Source: Ascidiimonas aurantiaca (GTDB taxonomy: Bacteria; Bacteroidota; Bacteroidia; Flavobacteriales; Flavobacteriaceae). From it: a stretch of DNA of 64,000 nucleotides. The position numbers were made by a program, and so were the translations under genes. Below the pieces are notes generated by a model. That model was not told where the DNA came from and did no database searches. It saw nothing but the letters and a program-made list of their open reading frames with translations. The stretch spans positions 1 through 64,000 of the forward strand of contig NZ_JBBEWR010000009.1 in NCBI RefSeq assembly GCF_037646345.1, in the 5' to 3' direction. Below, piece by piece: positions 42,337 through 50,685 of this stretch (the stretch's first letter is position 1; each line of letters starts with the position of its first letter).

Positions 42337-44586
42337 TTAATTATTTTCTTCTGCGGGGAGTTTATCTTCGTTATAAAAAGAAAGTACTATTTGATTGGTG
42401 TAATATCCATCATCTCCTTTTACCAGGCTATTTTCATCAAACAGGAATTCTGTGAGTTTGAAGCTACCCCGTTTTTTAACAGTATCAAGTAACATACGTG
42501 CAGAAGTGAGGTTACGAAGGTTTACCAATAGCTCGTTATCACCGTCAGAAAGCATTACGTATTGAGGAATTTTCTTTGTTTTCATAAATGCCTGCAGTTC
42601 TTTCTCCAGTGCGTCATCGTCATTGATAACTTTCAGCATTTTTTCAATATCTGCTTTTTTGAGGTTCCAGAAGGCTTCGCTCAAAATAATGTTCTCAAAT
42701 TCAAATCGCGGAACAAATTCATATTCACCGGTAAATGGCCCTGCATTAAAACCAATACCGCCACGTATGCCCTGTGTTTGTAAATCACAGAGAAAATGAT
42801 AGATAGGAAGTGAGTTAAAAGAAAAATTATGAGCATTGGTTAAATGCGGAATGACCTCTTTGTCATTCTTTTTGGAGCGGAGTACTACTCTGCTGTTATT
42901 CTTGATAGATACCATTAGATCGTCTAACGGGAGCTGATTTGTTTCGTCCAGTATAGATTTTGCCAGATAGGGTATTTCATATTTCCTGAAGGCAGGTCGC
43001 ATAAGTATGTTACCCACTCTGGATTCGGGCAGGTGAACGATCTCTGCCATGATCTTATCTTTATTGATGAGCGCTTCTGTATCAATGATAGATTGGGTAT
43101 AGGCATTGAGGGCTTCATCACCATGGCAAAAACGCCCTAAAAGATTGGCTGCACTGGAACCACCTGAACCGGAAAACCGTATTTTCTGCTCTCCGCTTTC
43201 TACTACTAATTCAACCATAGCAGACATGGTATCCGGCAGGTCTGACCACTCCTGTGAAAAATCTTTGAAATCAGACTCCTTAAGTTTTATGGTATGGTCA
43301 TTATTTTTAAAAGCATTGATCATTTTCTGATGGATAATAGAGTGCAGGGAGTTCCACTGAATATCCTGTACACTCATTCCTCCATTGTTGTTTCGTGGAG
43401 GCAGTACCAGATCATCTACTAACGGATTTACATCACCGCTTCCCTGATTTTGACGATAACCAACACCAACTTCTATATCCATAGCATTGGCAAGAAGAAC
43501 CTCCCGTTCCTCATAGCGTTCATAAAAAGCATCTCTAAACTTGGTGAGATTGGTTTCTCTCGCAGAAACACTAATGTTATTGAGAAAGTTTATAGCCTTT
43601 TTCATGGAGCTTAATAACTCTTTATTAAGAGTGTTGGATTTGGGTGACAGTTCCATGTCGGTTTGAAAAAGAAACTTTAATTCAAAATTGGTATCCAGCT
43701 TTTTTAGGTCTTCACTCAGGTCTGTATAGGCAGAAGGGCTGTTGCCAATACGTTTATCAATATCTGCAATTTTTTTGTCGGCATTGGTAAGAAAATCTAC
43801 AATCTGTTCAGTGCCTTTAAGCTTTTTTAATACTTTGAGAATTTGTTCAAGAAATTCGGGTCCGGAAACAGATGGCTCCAGTTCACTTATTAAAAGCTGG
43901 CTGTTAACCAGTTCGGTAATAAACTCCTGGGCCTCTTCAATAGCAATTTCATCACTTACGAGTTCCCGGGCGAGATCTTGAAGATATGCACCTTCACGGC
44001 TTTTGTCCAGAATAAGCTGAAGATAATCGGTATGATCTACAGCCACGATATGATGGTGTCTTTTACTGTTTACATATTTGTATTCTACATAACGCAGTTG
44101 GTTCCCGGTTTTATAAATACTGGAGTTGGGGTAAAACAATAACTGTTTCCGAATGTTTTCAGATATTACGAGGTCTTGTGACAAGGCTACCAGATAGTTC
44201 ATGTCCAGACGTGTGTGACGCTTATTTTTTTCGGGCTTATTGAGGGAAATATGGGTTTCATCACTAAAATCCCCAACAGAACACCCTGCAAAAAGCCCAA
44301 AGGGTGTACATCTGGAAGACATTCTTGCGATGTATTTTAGTAGAGAAAACTTTAATTTTTCATCCTTTTTTTCGGGGTCTTCAGCCCACTTTTCGGCTTC
44401 AAAATAGAGAGAGGGTGATGCCAGAAATATGGCTTCTCTAATGGTGGGTATTTTAAAGACTTCTTTTAGTTTTTCATCACTCACCGTTTTTTCCGAAGTA
44501 AGGTCTTTAAAAAAACTTAGAGGAAGCAGCGGGGTTCTTAAAACAAAATTATCAAAACTTTTATAAGGATTTGTTGATTTCTTCAT
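42337..44586 (-). CDS. Split LanB, glutamylation domain protein (LanB-N)
   Basis: A 749-residue lantibiotic dehydratase N-terminal protein. It contains LRTPLLPLSFF at the start, MSSRCTPFGLFAGCSVG (about residue 90), HTRLDMNYLVAL, and KNNSRVVLRSKKNDKEVIPHL. It transfers Glu from glutamyl-tRNA to Ser/Thr of the precursors; the elimination step lies in the next gene. Normal fused LanB enzymes are about 1000 residues, equal to the sum of both proteins. Confidence 0.92.
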   Translation of the reverse strand: MKKSTNPYKSFDNFVLRTPLLPLSFFKDLTSEKTVSDEKLKEVFKIPTIREAIFLASPSLYFEAEKWAEDPEKKDEKLKFSLLKYIARMSSRCTPFGLFAGCSVGDFSDETHISLNKPEKNKRHTRLDMNYLVALSQDLVISENIRKQLLFYPNSSIYKTGNQLRYVEYKYVNSKRHHHIVAVDHTDYLQLILDKSREGAYLQDLARELVSDEIAIEEAQEFITELVNSQLLISELEPSVSGPEFLEQILKVLKKLKGTEQIVDFLTNADKKIADIDKRIGNSPSAYTDLSEDLKKLDTNFELKFLFQTDMELSPKSNTLNKELLSSMKKAINFLNNISVSARETNLTKFRDAFYERYEEREVLLANAMDIEVGVGYRQNQGSGDVNPLVDDLVLPPRNNNGGMSVQDIQWNSLHSIIHQKMINAFKNNDHTIKLKESDFKDFSQEWSDLPDTMSAMVELVVESGEQKIRFSGSGGSSAANLLGRFCHGDEALNAYTQSIIDTEALINKDKIMAEIVHLPESRVGNILMRPAFRKYEIPYLAKSILDETNQLPLDDLMVSIKNNSRVVLRSKKNDKEVIPHLTNAHNFSFNSLPIYHFLCDLQTQGIRGGIGFNAGPFTGEYEFVPRFEFENIILSEAFWNLKKADIEKMLKVINDDDALEKELQAFMKTKKIPQYVMLSDGDNELLVNLRNLTSARMLLDTVKKRGSFKLTEFLFDENSLVKGDDGYYTNQIVLSFYNEDKLPAEENN

Positions 44587-44650
44587 AGTTATGACAAGCG
44601 TAAGCTCGTATTTAGAATTGTAATAAAATTAAGGGTAATGCGGGCAATTA

Positions 44651-45865
44651 CTAGCTGATCATTAGGCACTCGTCCCAATGGGTGTCAAAGTCGGCCAGAT
44701 GATCTATTATGGAGAGTCCTATGCCGGCAATACCTTCCAACAGGTTGTTTTCGGGTCTCCAGTCTTTATCCATACCATGCCATTGCTTATATCCGGCAAA
44801 GCCGTCGGGATGCACAGCCATAGCAATACCAGAATCTATCCAGAAATTAGCAGCTTTCTTAAAGATGTCTTCGCCGGTTTCTTTATAGAGCCTGTTAAAT
44901 ATTTGTGCATTTCCGTAAGAACCATGACACAAACCTGCATCACGGGCTCCGGTATCATCTGGCTGGGTACGCTCGGCCGAATGCCGGAATATTTCCAGGG
45001 CCTTTTGCGCCATTACTTTATCATTAAGGGTTTTAGACGCTCTCCACAATGCAAGGCCCGGGCCCAGATCACCGTAACACCAGGCAAGTCGGCTACCCTG
45101 TTCCTCCCGCGCCGGTTCCGTTATCCAACTGGGGAAGTAAACGGTACGGTCTGGTGCTGTAAGCTCCTTGCTTAAAATATAATCTAATGCGCCTTTTAAC
45201 AAAGGGGCAGCCTTCTCTCTAAAATCAGGGAAATCATGAAGTTTGGAAAGGAAAATAACAATACTTGACATACCGTGAGAAAGGCTTAAATTATAGCCTC
45301 GGGTACCTTTTTCAATATCAAGAGTAGATTCCCACTTAAGGCCATTTTCGTCTTTTTGAGCTGTTTTCTCTAACATGGCCAGCATATTGAGAAGATACTG
45401 GCGGTACTTTTCTTTTAATGTGTCGTCTTTCGTATTTCGGAATCTTTTTAAAAAATAGAAGGCATAGCCAATAGCTGCATGAAGGAAGTCGTAGTTTCCG
45501 GTGCTCATATCACTCTCCATCATGGCATATAGAAACTCATCAAGTTCTGCTAACAACTCATCATTTTCAGAATCCATAAAATCTTCTTCTACCAGATGAT
45601 CGAATACCCATGCCGCCCCTGCAATACCTGTACAATAGGTAGGATATTGGTACCCTTCATTAATACGGTTCACAGACTCGTTAAGAAGGTCAACACCAAT
45701 ATCTGCATACGTATCTACATCGAGGTATTTGGAGTAATAAAAATTAAAAAGGGCAATTCCAGATATTCCGGCCAGAACTCCGAGATGCTCATTTTTTTGA
45801 GACTCGTCTTTTAAAATGGCACTTATTTCTTCCAGTTTTTTTTCAAGCGTGGCTTTCTGATCCAT
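44651..45865 (-). CDS. Lanthionine synthetase C-like cyclase (LanC)
   Basis: A 404-residue zinc enzyme that adds Cys thiols to dehydro residues to form (methyl)lanthionine rings. The zinc ligands are visible: Cys263 in WCYGDLG and Cys313-His314 in LCHGSYG. The family segments GLAGISGIALF-type start (HLGVLAGISGIALF), SLSHGMSSIV and LLEGIAGIGL form the alpha-toroid repeats. It is the first gene of the - strand operon lanC-lanBN-lanBC-lytTR. Confidence 0.94.
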   Translation of the reverse strand: MDQKATLEKKLEEISAILKDESQKNEHLGVLAGISGIALFNFYYSKYLDVDTYADIGVDLLNESVNRINEGYQYPTYCTGIAGAAWVFDHLVEEDFMDSENDELLAELDEFLYAMMESDMSTGNYDFLHAAIGYAFYFLKRFRNTKDDTLKEKYRQYLLNMLAMLEKTAQKDENGLKWESTLDIEKGTRGYNLSLSHGMSSIVIFLSKLHDFPDFREKAAPLLKGALDYILSKELTAPDRTVYFPSWITEPAREEQGSRLAWCYGDLGPGLALWRASKTLNDKVMAQKALEIFRHSAERTQPDDTGARDAGLCHGSYGNAQIFNRLYKETGEDIFKKAANFWIDSGIAMAVHPDGFAGYKQWHGMDKDWRPENNLLEGIAGIGLSIIDHLADFDTHWDECLMIS

Positions 45866-45907
45866 GAGCTATTTTTTGTAAAGAATTTTAATAGATAAAA
45901 AGAGGCA

Positions 45908-45939
45908 TGAATATAGTTCTTTTTTTACAAAATTTACAA
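45908..45939 (-). promoter_or_regulatory. Candidate promoter of the lan operon
   Basis: On the - strand TTG (45937-45939), a 21-base spacer and TATATTCA (45908-45915). The spacing fits; the -7 box has two mismatches from TAnnTTTG. It lies 43 bases before the lanC ATG in a 281-base divergent region shared with murI. Confidence 0.35.
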
Positions 45940-46146
45940 TAAAAAACATCTTTATTAAGGGAAAATTAACAAACTGTAGAGTGTGTTTTTTCTATGGTAT
46001 TGAGTTGGTAATTCAGGAATATAAGAGATGTTCTCTTTTGAATATCACAAATATTGTATGCTTTGCTTTTAAGGAATATCCTAATTTGAAAATTACTTTC
46101 TGTGTATTGCGTACCTGCTAAAAACTTAAATTTATATTTTTGGAGC

Positions 46147-46938
46147 ATGAACTATAAAGGGGCCATAGGTTTTTTTGATTCGGGAGTTGGCGGTATCTCT
46201 ATTTGGAAAGAGGTACAGGCATTGTTGCCTCATGAGTCAACGGTATATTTGGCAGATAGTAAAAATGCGCCTTACGGGGAACGTACTGAAGCAGAAATTG
46301 TACAATTGAGTGTCAAGAACACAGAGCTTTTACTCAATATGGGGTGTAAGCTGATTGTAGTTGCGTGCAACACGGCTACTACCAATGCCATAAGCTGTCT
46401 TAGGCAGAAATATGACATACCCTTTATAGGAATTGAACCTGCTATTAAACCGGCTGCTTTGCAGACCCATACAGGAGCGGTAGGCGTACTTGCTACTAAA
46501 GGAACCTTAAGCAGTAAACTTTTTCATCAAACTTTTCACTTGCACCGTAATGGTGTTGCAATTATTGAGAGAGTAGGAGAAGGGCTGGTACCTCTTATTG
46601 AAAAGGGTTTGGCCAATTCGAAAGAAATGGAGACGCTGTTACATACGTACATCACACCTATGTTGGAGGGCAACGTAGATCATCTGGTACTGGGCTGCAC
46701 CCATTACACCTATTTGAGACCGCTATTGGAAAAAATGATGCCTTTTTCTGTGAAGATCATAGATTCTGGAGAGGCCGTAGCAAGGCAAACAAGAGCTGTA
46801 TTGGAAAAAGAAAAACTTTTAACCAATAAAAATACTCCGGGAACGCACGCTTTTTATACCAATGCTGATGTGAAGCTTTTAAAAATGTTTTTAAAGGATA
46901 TAGATACAGCGTTTGTAGCGAGGTACCTTGATTTTTAG
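46147..46938 (+). CDS. murI: Glutamate racemase
   Basis: A 263-residue racemase giving D-glutamate for peptidoglycan. The N-terminal motif IGFFDSGVGGIS and the two catalytic Cys regions VACNTATTNA and LGCTHYTYL are intact. The ATG at 46147 (MNYKGAIGFFDSG) is chosen; an upstream ATG adds 15 residues without match. TATTTTTG at 46135-46142 is only four bases before it, so the message may have almost no leader. It converges with the next gene with one base between stops. Confidence 0.96.
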   Translation: MNYKGAIGFFDSGVGGISIWKEVQALLPHESTVYLADSKNAPYGERTEAEIVQLSVKNTELLLNMGCKLIVVACNTATTNAISCLRQKYDIPFIGIEPAIKPAALQTHTGAVGVLATKGTLSSKLFHQTFHLHRNGVAIIERVGEGLVPLIEKGLANSKEMETLLHTYITPMLEGNVDHLVLGCTHYTYLRPLLEKMMPFSVKIIDSGEAVARQTRAVLEKEKLLTNKNTPGTHAFYTNADVKLLKMFLKDIDTAFVARYLDF

Positions 46939-46939
46939 T

Positions 46940-47788
46940 TCACCGGTATTTTGATATGATGTTCTTTACCTGCTCATAGTATCCAGAACCAAAAAGGTTG
47001 AGGTGTACTAATAGGTAATACAGTTGCCAGAGATCAATACGGGTTTCCCAGTTTTTCTCTAACGGATATACCTCCTGATACTCGTTAAAAAGTTCTTTTT
47101 GAAATCCGCCAAACAGTAACATCATGGCCAGATCCATTTCTCGTGGTGCATAGGCAACGGCCGGATCAATTAAACAAGGGTCTCCACACTTGTCAACAAG
47201 ATAATTTCCGCTCCAGAGATCTCCGTGAATAAGGGAAGGCTTTTCCTCAGGAATGATAGTTTGGATATTTCTGAATAGCTTTTCCAGGTGTTGAAAGGTA
47301 AAGTGATTGTCAAAAGCTGTTTTGAATTGTGGCCGAAGCCTCATCTCAACATAAAAAGTGCCGGCATTTTCAAAATGTGTATTGTATTGAGGCAGGCTTC
47401 CTATATAATTATCAGTATCAAAACCAAAATGACTGCGGGTGTGTATGTGTAGCCGGGCGAGTTGCTGCCCAAAGTATGGCCAGAAATCTTTTTTGGGAAC
47501 ACCTCTTTGAATGTATTCAAGTATTAGAAAAGACTTTTCTTTATAGGTACCTTCAAGAATTACTCTTGGTATTCTCAAGGTATGAGTAGCGGCAAGCGCT
47601 TTGAGTCCCTTTTCTTCTGCAGCAAACATTCCCGGAAATTTACGGGCATTATTGGTCTTGATAACCAAATTCTGTAACTGAGTTTTAAGATGGTACACTT
47701 GGTTGATATCGCCTCCTTGCAAAGGGGAAACGGAAACTATACGGGTGTTTAACTGATTTTCCAGAAAGTTTTTAAAAACTTCATCCAT
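46940..47788 (-). CDS. Fructosamine kinase-like protein
   Basis: A 282-residue protein of the fructosamine-3-kinase family. It has a kinase-like fold with SLIHGDLWSGNYLVDK (catalytic loop) and CLIDPAVAYAPREMDLAMMLLFGGF (metal-binding Asp). It starts MDEVFKNFLENQL and contains LLQGGDINQVYHL-like Gly-rich loop (PLQGGDINQVYHL). It phosphorylates ketoamines on glycated proteins or related sugars, so aiding deglycation. Substrate inferred from family. Confidence 0.9.
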   Translation of the reverse strand: MDEVFKNFLENQLNTRIVSVSPLQGGDINQVYHLKTQLQNLVIKTNNARKFPGMFAAEEKGLKALAATHTLRIPRVILEGTYKEKSFLILEYIQRGVPKKDFWPYFGQQLARLHIHTRSHFGFDTDNYIGSLPQYNTHFENAGTFYVEMRLRPQFKTAFDNHFTFQHLEKLFRNIQTIIPEEKPSLIHGDLWSGNYLVDKCGDPCLIDPAVAYAPREMDLAMMLLFGGFQKELFNEYQEVYPLEKNWETRIDLWQLYYLLVHLNLFGSGYYEQVKNIISKYR

Positions 47789-47806
47789 CGCGGCCTATGT
47801 GAAAAG

Positions 47807-48292
47807 TTATACTTTTCGCACGTATGTTAAATAGGTAAAAGCATAGGCATGCTTTTCATCTTTTGGATGGTAAACACTTTCTGTAAGGTGCCAGGTATTA
47901 GGATCAATTTCAGGAAAGAAAGCATCTCCTTCAAAGGTTTCGTGTACTTTGGTGAGTTCTATTTTATCGGCAAAAGGCATTCCGAGTCTGTAAATTTCAC
48001 CACCACCTATGATAAAGGGTTGGTTATCTTTTTTAGACAACTCAAGGGCTTCTTCCATAGTGTTTACTACCACACCACCTTTGGCCTGGTAATCTTTTTG
48101 GTGTGTAAGTACAATGTGAGTGCGATTGGGCAGAGGTTTGGGAAATGTTTCAAATGTTTTTCTCCCCATGATAATATGGTGTCCGGTTGTAAGTTCTTTA
48201 AATCTTTTAAAGTCATCGGGTAAATGCCAGACCAGATCATTCTCTTTTCCTAAAACATGGTTTTCGGATGCAGCCGCTATTATGGTGATCAT
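47807..48292 (-). CDS. folA: Dihydrofolate reductase
   Basis: A 161-residue enzyme reducing dihydrofolate to tetrahydrofolate with NADPH. The core motifs are MITIIAAASENHVLGKENDLVWHLPDD, IIMGRKTFETF and IIGGGEIY. The ATG at 48292 is the correct start; the frame continues 39 codons up into the next gene but without match. It overlaps the 2TM gene by four bases (ATGA). Confidence 0.97.
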   Translation of the reverse strand: MITIIAAASENHVLGKENDLVWHLPDDFKRFKELTTGHHIIMGRKTFETFPKPLPNRTHIVLTHQKDYQAKGGVVVNTMEEALELSKKDNQPFIIGGGEIYRLGMPFADKIELTKVHETFEGDAFFPEIDPNTWHLTESVYHPKDEKHAYAFTYLTYVRKV

Positions 48293-48678
48293 GGGGTATC
48301 TTTTTTTGGAGGGATTTCGGTACTGATTGTTTTGTCCAGTTCCTTTTGTATGCTGGCTATTTTTGCTTTTTGAAGAGCTACCAGTTTTTCCCGTTGTTCG
48401 CGCTCCCATTCTTTACTCATGAAACGATGCGTAACAAAAACATTAAAAAAATGGAGTATTAAAAGAAAGACCCATAAAAAAACCGCCCATACAAACCAGT
48501 CATATGGCTCCCCATAACCCAGTACCTTGTTCACTATGATAAGAAAAACACTTCCCACAAGAAAAAATACAAAATGATAATAAAGCCTTTTCTTTTGTCG
48601 TATTCTCTTTTGAGCATTCTCTAGCAGCTCATGCTCTTCGGGTGCTATTTTTTGTGGAGGGGTCTTTTTTGAAAACAT
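48289..48678 (-). CDS. 2TM-domain membrane protein
   Basis: A 129-residue protein with two hydrophobic helices (about 33-55 and 65-85) between a basic N-terminus and a charged C-terminal helix (MSKEWEREQREKLVALQKAK). It matches the '2TM domain' family often found in Bacteroidetes. It is translationally coupled to folA by a 4-base overlap. Function unknown. On the - strand TACATTTG (48700-48707) is an exact -7 box 22 bases before its ATG. Confidence 0.85.
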   Translation of the reverse strand: MFSKKTPPQKIAPEEHELLENAQKRIRQKKRLYYHFVFFLVGSVFLIIVNKVLGYGEPYDWFVWAVFLWVFLLILHFFNVFVTHRFMSKEWEREQREKLVALQKAKIASIQKELDKTISTEIPPKKDTP

Positions 48679-48699
48679 ACTTTCTTACCTTTAACCTTA

Positions 48700-48707
48700 C
48701 AAATGTA
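48700..48707 (-). promoter_or_regulatory. Candidate -7 element of the 2TM-folA operon
   Basis: TACATTTG on the - strand matches TAnnTTTG. It is part of a short dyad CTTACA-AA-TGTAAG. No TTG is seen at the expected -33 distance, so support is partial. Confidence 0.4.
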
Positions 48708-48730
48708 AGCCTTTTAAACCAGAGTTTCAG

Positions 48731-49810
48731 ATGAAAGATTTCACCAGAGAATTCCCGCTACTTACCCAATACACCTATTTGAATACAGCCTCTTCGGGCC
48801 TGCTTTCTGAAAGCCTGATGTATTGGCGACAGGAGCACGATATGGATTTTTTAATAAAAGGAAGTCTGTTTAGAGATGCACATCATACTTTTTTAAAAGG
48901 GGTAAGAAAAGACCTGGGCATTTTTTTTGGCTGTGCACCTGAAAGGATTGCGTTATTACCTAATTTTTCTTTTGGATATAACACTTTGTTAAAAGGCTTG
49001 GGTACTGATAAAAAGATACTTCTTCTGGAAGATGATTACCCTTCTGTGAGCTGGCCTGTTGCTACCGGAGGTTTTTCAGTTTGTTATGCGTCCATAGACG
49101 AGAATCTGGAAAGTACGATCGAAGAAAAGGTAATAGCTGAAAAACCAGATGTACTGGCCTTGAGCCTTGTGCAGTATATAAACGGGATTAAGGTAAATCT
49201 CGATTTTCTAAAAAACCTAAAAAAAAAGTTTCCTGAATTACTCATTGTGGCAGATGGTACACAGTATTGTGGTACGGAACCTTTTCACTTTGAAGATTCG
49301 GGGATCGATGTTTTGGGTGCCAGTGGTTATAAATGGCTGCTTGCGGGATATGGCAATGGGTTTATGTTTTTTAGAAAGGGCGTTTTGCCATTGCTTTATA
49401 GTCATACTTATGCTATGCGCTCTGCCAATACAGGATACTCAGAAGAGCAGGCACACCTTATTAACCATTTTGAGCCCGGTCATCAGGATACGCTTTCTTT
49501 TGGAAGTCTTCAATTTTCGCTGAGGTTTCTTGACAGGCTTGGAAAAGAAACAATTCAGGATCATGTAGATACCTTATCTGCATTAGTGTTTGAAAAACTC
49601 TCGCAGAAAGGATTTTTAGAAGCATTTGTTGTAAACCGAAAAGAAAAGCATTCTTCTATATTTAATATTAAAGGCGATCAGGCACTTTACAACAAGTTGA
49701 GATCTCATAACATCTTGACCTCTATGAGAGGAAGCGGTATTCGTATTAGTTTTCATATGTACAACACAGAAAAAGATATTAAAAAGCTTTTGAAAGTACT
49801 TGGTATATAA
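48731..49810 (+). CDS. Class V aminotransferase-fold PLP enzyme
   Basis: A 359-residue PLP enzyme of the class V (Csd/isopenicillin epimerase-like) fold. The PLP Lys is in GASGYKWLLAGYGNG (Lys201) and the cofactor Asp in VADGTQ (Asp175). It starts YTYLNTASSGLLS. The class includes cysteine desulfurases, kynureninase-like enzymes and the ergothioneine C-S lyase EgtE. No egtE-like name can be given by motif alone; its distance of about 1.9 kb from egtD makes it a candidate for that step. Divergent from the 2TM gene by 52 bases. Confidence 0.85.
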   Translation: MKDFTREFPLLTQYTYLNTASSGLLSESLMYWRQEHDMDFLIKGSLFRDAHHTFLKGVRKDLGIFFGCAPERIALLPNFSFGYNTLLKGLGTDKKILLLEDDYPSVSWPVATGGFSVCYASIDENLESTIEEKVIAEKPDVLALSLVQYINGIKVNLDFLKNLKKKFPELLIVADGTQYCGTEPFHFEDSGIDVLGASGYKWLLAGYGNGFMFFRKGVLPLLYSHTYAMRSANTGYSEEQAHLINHFEPGHQDTLSFGSLQFSLRFLDRLGKETIQDHVDTLSALVFEKLSQKGFLEAFVVNRKEKHSSIFNIKGDQALYNKLRSHNILTSMRGSGIRISFHMYNTEKDIKKLLKVLGI

Positions 49811-49906
49811 TCTTGTACTAATAATTTTACATTCTAAGGCGGTCTCTTTTGCTAAAAACAAATTTTTGTAAAGGCTATTTTACGAATATGGCAATTCTGT
49901 GTTAAG

Positions 49907-49955
49907 TAGTTGTTTATGAGACGATTTATCTTTTTTTTTGTTTTATAAACAACTA
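49907..49955 (+). repeat. 11-bp inverted repeat before the CBM48-like gene
   Basis: TAGTTGTTTAT (49907-49917) and ATAAACAACTA (49945-49955) with a 27-base spacer that contains a nine-base T run. The pair ends 13 bases before the ATG. It may form a leader hairpin or serve as an operator. Confidence 0.5.
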
Positions 49956-49968
49956 AACTAAACAGATT

Positions 49969-50265
49969 ATGGCAATAACAAAACAATACTTAAAAAGCAA
50001 GCCTGTTTGCAAGGTTACTTTTACAGTTCCTGCAGCAGAGGCTCAAAACGTAGCGGTGGTGGGTGATTTTAATGAATGGAACCCCGAAGGTGCCATGCTT
50101 AAAAAACTTAAGAATGGAAGTTTTAAAGGAACTGTAAACCTGGAAAAAGATAAAACATATGAATTTCGGTATATTATAGACGGAAGATATGTAAATGATC
50201 AGGAAGCCGATCGTTTTCAATGGAATGATTTTGCGGGTACAGAAAATGCTGTCCTGGTCGTATAA
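49969..50265 (+). CDS. Isoamylase-early-set (CBM48-like) domain protein
   Basis: A 98-residue protein that is a single glycogen-binding/isoamylase N-terminal domain: KVTFTVPAAEAQNVAVVGDFNEWNP, then MLKKLKNGSFKGTVNLEKDKTYEFRYIIDG and DPVD-like region ADRFQWNDFAGTENAVLVV. Related domains in AMPK beta and in debranching enzymes bind glucan. No catalytic part and no signal peptide. It may bind intracellular glycogen or protein partners. Confidence 0.88.
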   Translation: MAITKQYLKSKPVCKVTFTVPAAEAQNVAVVGDFNEWNPEGAMLKKLKNGSFKGTVNLEKDKTYEFRYIIDGRYVNDQEADRFQWNDFAGTENAVLVV

Positions 50266-50301
50266 TGATGAATTAAATTGTTGGTTAGTTAATCCCGAAC
50301 T

Positions 50302-50350
50302 TGCTTCCTGTTGTTCTCAATCCGTTTTTTAAATGGTCAGGAAGCATTTT
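50302..50350 (+). terminator. Candidate terminator in the convergent spacer
   Basis: TGCTTCCTG (50302-50310) pairs with CAGGAAGCA (50338-50346), followed by TTTT. The loop of 27 bases is long. It lies between the CBM48-like gene and the convergent DUF427 gene. Confidence 0.4.
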
Positions 50351-50400
50351 CATTGATCGAACTATTTATATATCAAGCTTGTGGGTTCGGGATATGATAG

Positions 50401-50682
50401 TTACTCTGTTACCTGAACACCCTTCCAGAATGCCACAAAACCTTTTATCTGTTTTGCCAGCTCACTGGTTTCGGGGTAGTACCACGCAGCATCTGCATTT
50501 TTTTGGCCATTTACGTGAATATGGTAATAGGAAGCCTCTCCTTTCCATGGACAGTGTGTATGGGTTTCACTTTTTTGCAGAAATTCTTTTTTTACAGACC
50601 CAGGAGGAAAGTAATGATTGTTTTCTATAATTACAGTGTCATCACTTTCGGCTATAATCTGTCCGTTCCATATTGCTTTCAT
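50401..50682 (-). CDS. DUF427 protein beside egtD
   Basis: A 93-residue protein of the DUF427 family: MKAIWNGQIIAESDDTVIIENNHYFPP, then CPWKGEASYYHIHVNGQ and AAWYYPETSELAKQIKGFVAFW. The fold is a small beta-tent type; no enzyme activity is established to my knowledge. It starts three bases after the egtD stop, so it is in the same operon as egtB-egtD. A role linked to ergothioneine is possible but not proven. Confidence 0.92.
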   Translation of the reverse strand: MKAIWNGQIIAESDDTVIIENNHYFPPGSVKKEFLQKSETHTHCPWKGEASYYHIHVNGQKNADAAWYYPETSELAKQIKGFVAFWKGVQVTE

Positions 50683-50685
50683 ACG

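Noticed and set aside
45966..46148. 60-codon - strand frame across the murI start
   Set aside because: It overlaps the murI start and its promoter region and has no recognisable features.
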